From Macrophomina tecta (Eukaryota; Ascomycota; Dothideomycetes; Botryosphaeriales; Botryosphaeriaceae), in the NCBI GenBank assembly GCA_024180945.1, contig JAKSGN010000007.1, positions 3,100,001-3,164,000 on the forward strand: a stretch of DNA of 64,000 bases. Direction: 5' to 3'. This document shows positions 60,640 to 64,000 of this stretch, one piece after another. Position 1 is the first letter of the stretch; every line of letters starts with the position of its first letter. Both the position numbers and the translations under genes were made by a program. The notes under the pieces are model-generated. The model ran no database searches. It saw only the letters and a program-made list of their open reading frames with translations, and was not told the origin of the DNA.

Positions 60640-61008
60640 ATGATAGTCGGCGGTAGCCTCGACGAAGCTTTGCATACCTGGAATTTCTTCCATTCTATTG
60701 TAGCATTTCATCCCACCATGTGGTTCCTTCCCCTAGCTTGGGCTCTTCCCATTGTGCTCTGGCCCAGTGCAGTCGACCATGGCCACCAACATATACAGCT
60801 GAACGATACCTTTGAGGGCTCTACACACATTTTCGACCCTGTTGCTAATTTCCGCTTTGGTGCTCTGCACTACGCTATTACGCGGCGACTCGGCCAGCAG
60901 CTCGACGAAATTGAACGGCGCCTCGATCGTGTGGAAGAACAACTTCGGGAGCTGAGGCTCTCCGAGGCTACAGGCCATTCGGTGAAACGGACGAGCAAGC
61001 TTGAATAA
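60640..61008 (+). CDS. Possible small coiled-coil protein
   Basis: A 122-codon frame from ATG at 60640 (a GTG 16 codons upstream opens the same frame). It has a hydrophobic stretch (TMWFLPLAWALPIVLWP) and an amphipathic, heptad-like end LGQQLDEIERRLDRVEEQL, which reads like a real coiled coil. Start and gene status are uncertain. It lies 125 bp after the TEN1 stop on the same strand, so it might also be TEN1 3' UTR. Confidence 0.45.
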   Translation: MIVGGSLDEALHTWNFFHSIVAFHPTMWFLPLAWALPIVLWPSAVDHGHQHIQLNDTFEGSTHIFDPVANFRFGALHYAITRRLGQQLDEIERRLDRVEEQLRELRLSEATGHSVKRTSKLE

Positions 61009-61965
61009 CTCAACGGCACACCGACAACCGATACGAAAATGCACTGGGTTATTGGAGCAGTGACTGACCAAGAGGGGGGTTCGGGAAAAGGAGGAATGCT
61101 TTTTTCCGACCGAATGTCTGGGCTGCCCAGACTACTTGGTGCTCTTCAAGTACGGACCGATAAGGAGGGAAGCAAATGGGCTGAGTAAAAGCGCAAGATA
61201 GACGCGAGAGGGCGGGGTTTGGCTTTGGGGCCATCGCATTCGTGGTGAACCCCTCCACGATTGAGACAATCTTCCACTTCGTTTGTTAGGCGACTACAGG
61301 TCTGTTGCCCATCAGCTATGATATGGTCATGCTCTTGAAGTCAACTAGGTCCCATCCCTGTTGGATGGTTTACATGAGTGGTACGGTTGGGTCGGTAATG
61401 CATGTGAATAAGCAATCTGAATTCTGCCTTCGATATGTCGAGATTTTCAGTTTACTCGCTGCCTATGCCGACTCAACAATTGTACAAATGAGGCTCAGAA
61501 AGCCATCCAAGGACTCAATAGCCCAAGAAGCACACGAGGAAAGAAAACAGCTCCTTTTTGCCATCCCTTCAGCATCTCCATTACTCTGATGATACGCACA
61601 GATGGACATGCCAACGGAAAAAAGATGGGATATCATGCCTCGAATGCTTCCAAGGAGCATATTCAAAAGATTGAAAAATCCCTTCCTCACCCGTGACAGT
61701 GGAGGTGGACCTTTTCCCCCTTTCAACAAACGCTAACGCTCCTGTGCCCCCGTCTTCCCTTTGCAAATCCTTTAAGACCGTGGAGAACATACACGCCGCA
61801 CACACAAACCGCTTGAATGAAGAGTGAAGAGAGAAAGGGTTGAGGTTGATAAGTACAGTAGAGAAGAGGGTAGGATGCAGAAGTTGTCAAGAAGATCTTC
61901 GAAGCGGACGCGGGAGGACATCGGAGATTACAGATGTGATTAGATTTTTCTTCACACAAAATTGT
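61009..61965. other. 0.96 kb intergenic region
   Basis: Between the possible small gene and the TOM70 stop (convergent). No gene or RNA recognised. Confidence 0.5.

Positions 61966-64000
<2,035 letters not shown>

Overview
The window is nuclear DNA of a filamentous ascomycete (Pezizomycotina). A Dothideomycete is a reasonable guess, but the sequence alone does not prove it. The evidence is short introns (about 47-70 nt, one of about 165 nt) with GT..AG ends and CTAAC-like branch sites, single-copy eukaryotic housekeeping genes, a CYP52-type P450, a family 18 chitinase, a GPI-anchored DUF7029-like protein and a 2EXR protein. There is no bacterial-style operon, CRISPR array, intact transposon or recognisable tRNA or 5S gene.

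Layout, left to right. 1-909 (-) is the 5' part of VPS41 (HOPS complex), divergent from a mitochondrial-type DUF155/RMND1 protein (1225-2629 +). A 2EXR protein (3424-4650 -) and an unrecognised 448-residue protein (5117-6463 -) follow; the latter is head-to-head with a J-domain protein (6666-7586 +). Next come a GH18 chitinase (8125-9764 +) and a CYP52-like P450 (11473-13135 +). The apparently empty 13.1-18.1 kb interval holds a TATA-driven U4 snRNA (about 14672-14800 +). A low-complexity protein (18109-18924 -) and a six-exon secreted GPI-anchored protein (19476-21594 -) follow. 23.7-28.1 kb holds a small unknown protein and a divergent mitochondrial pair, a MIC26/MIC27-like MICOS subunit (-) and the intermediate peptidase OCT1 (+). 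29.9-37.2 kb holds a STE7-type MAP kinase kinase (-) divergent from SPT6 (+). A conserved-looking Ser/Pro-rich protein (40941-42146 +) and a 1603-residue BUD2-like RasGAP (44619-49483 +) come next, then a secreted DUF3455-like protein (52398-53282 -). A second snRNA, U2, lies at about 56650-56842 (-) in another gene-poor stretch. The right end carries ESCRT-III SNF7 (-) divergent from the telomere-capping subunit TEN1 (+), a possible small coiled-coil protein, and TOM70 (-), whose first codons lie beyond the window.

Functional themes. Mitochondrial biogenesis: TOM70 import receptor, OCT1 presequence processing, the MICOS subunit, the RMND1-like protein, possibly the J protein. Endolysosomal traffic: VPS41 and SNF7. 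Signalling and polarity: STE7 and the BUD2-like GAP. Nuclear processes: SPT6, TEN1 and the two spliceosomal RNAs. Six gene pairs are head-to-head.

The most notable observations are the two snRNA genes hidden in gene deserts, each with Sm sites and UNCG-capped hairpins; base changes next to the U2 branch-point-recognition sequence; GC-AG introns in SPT6 and TOM70; and the small, easily missed TEN1 gene. Exon boundaries were worked out by hand from reading frame, splice sites and remembered family sequence. No database search was run.
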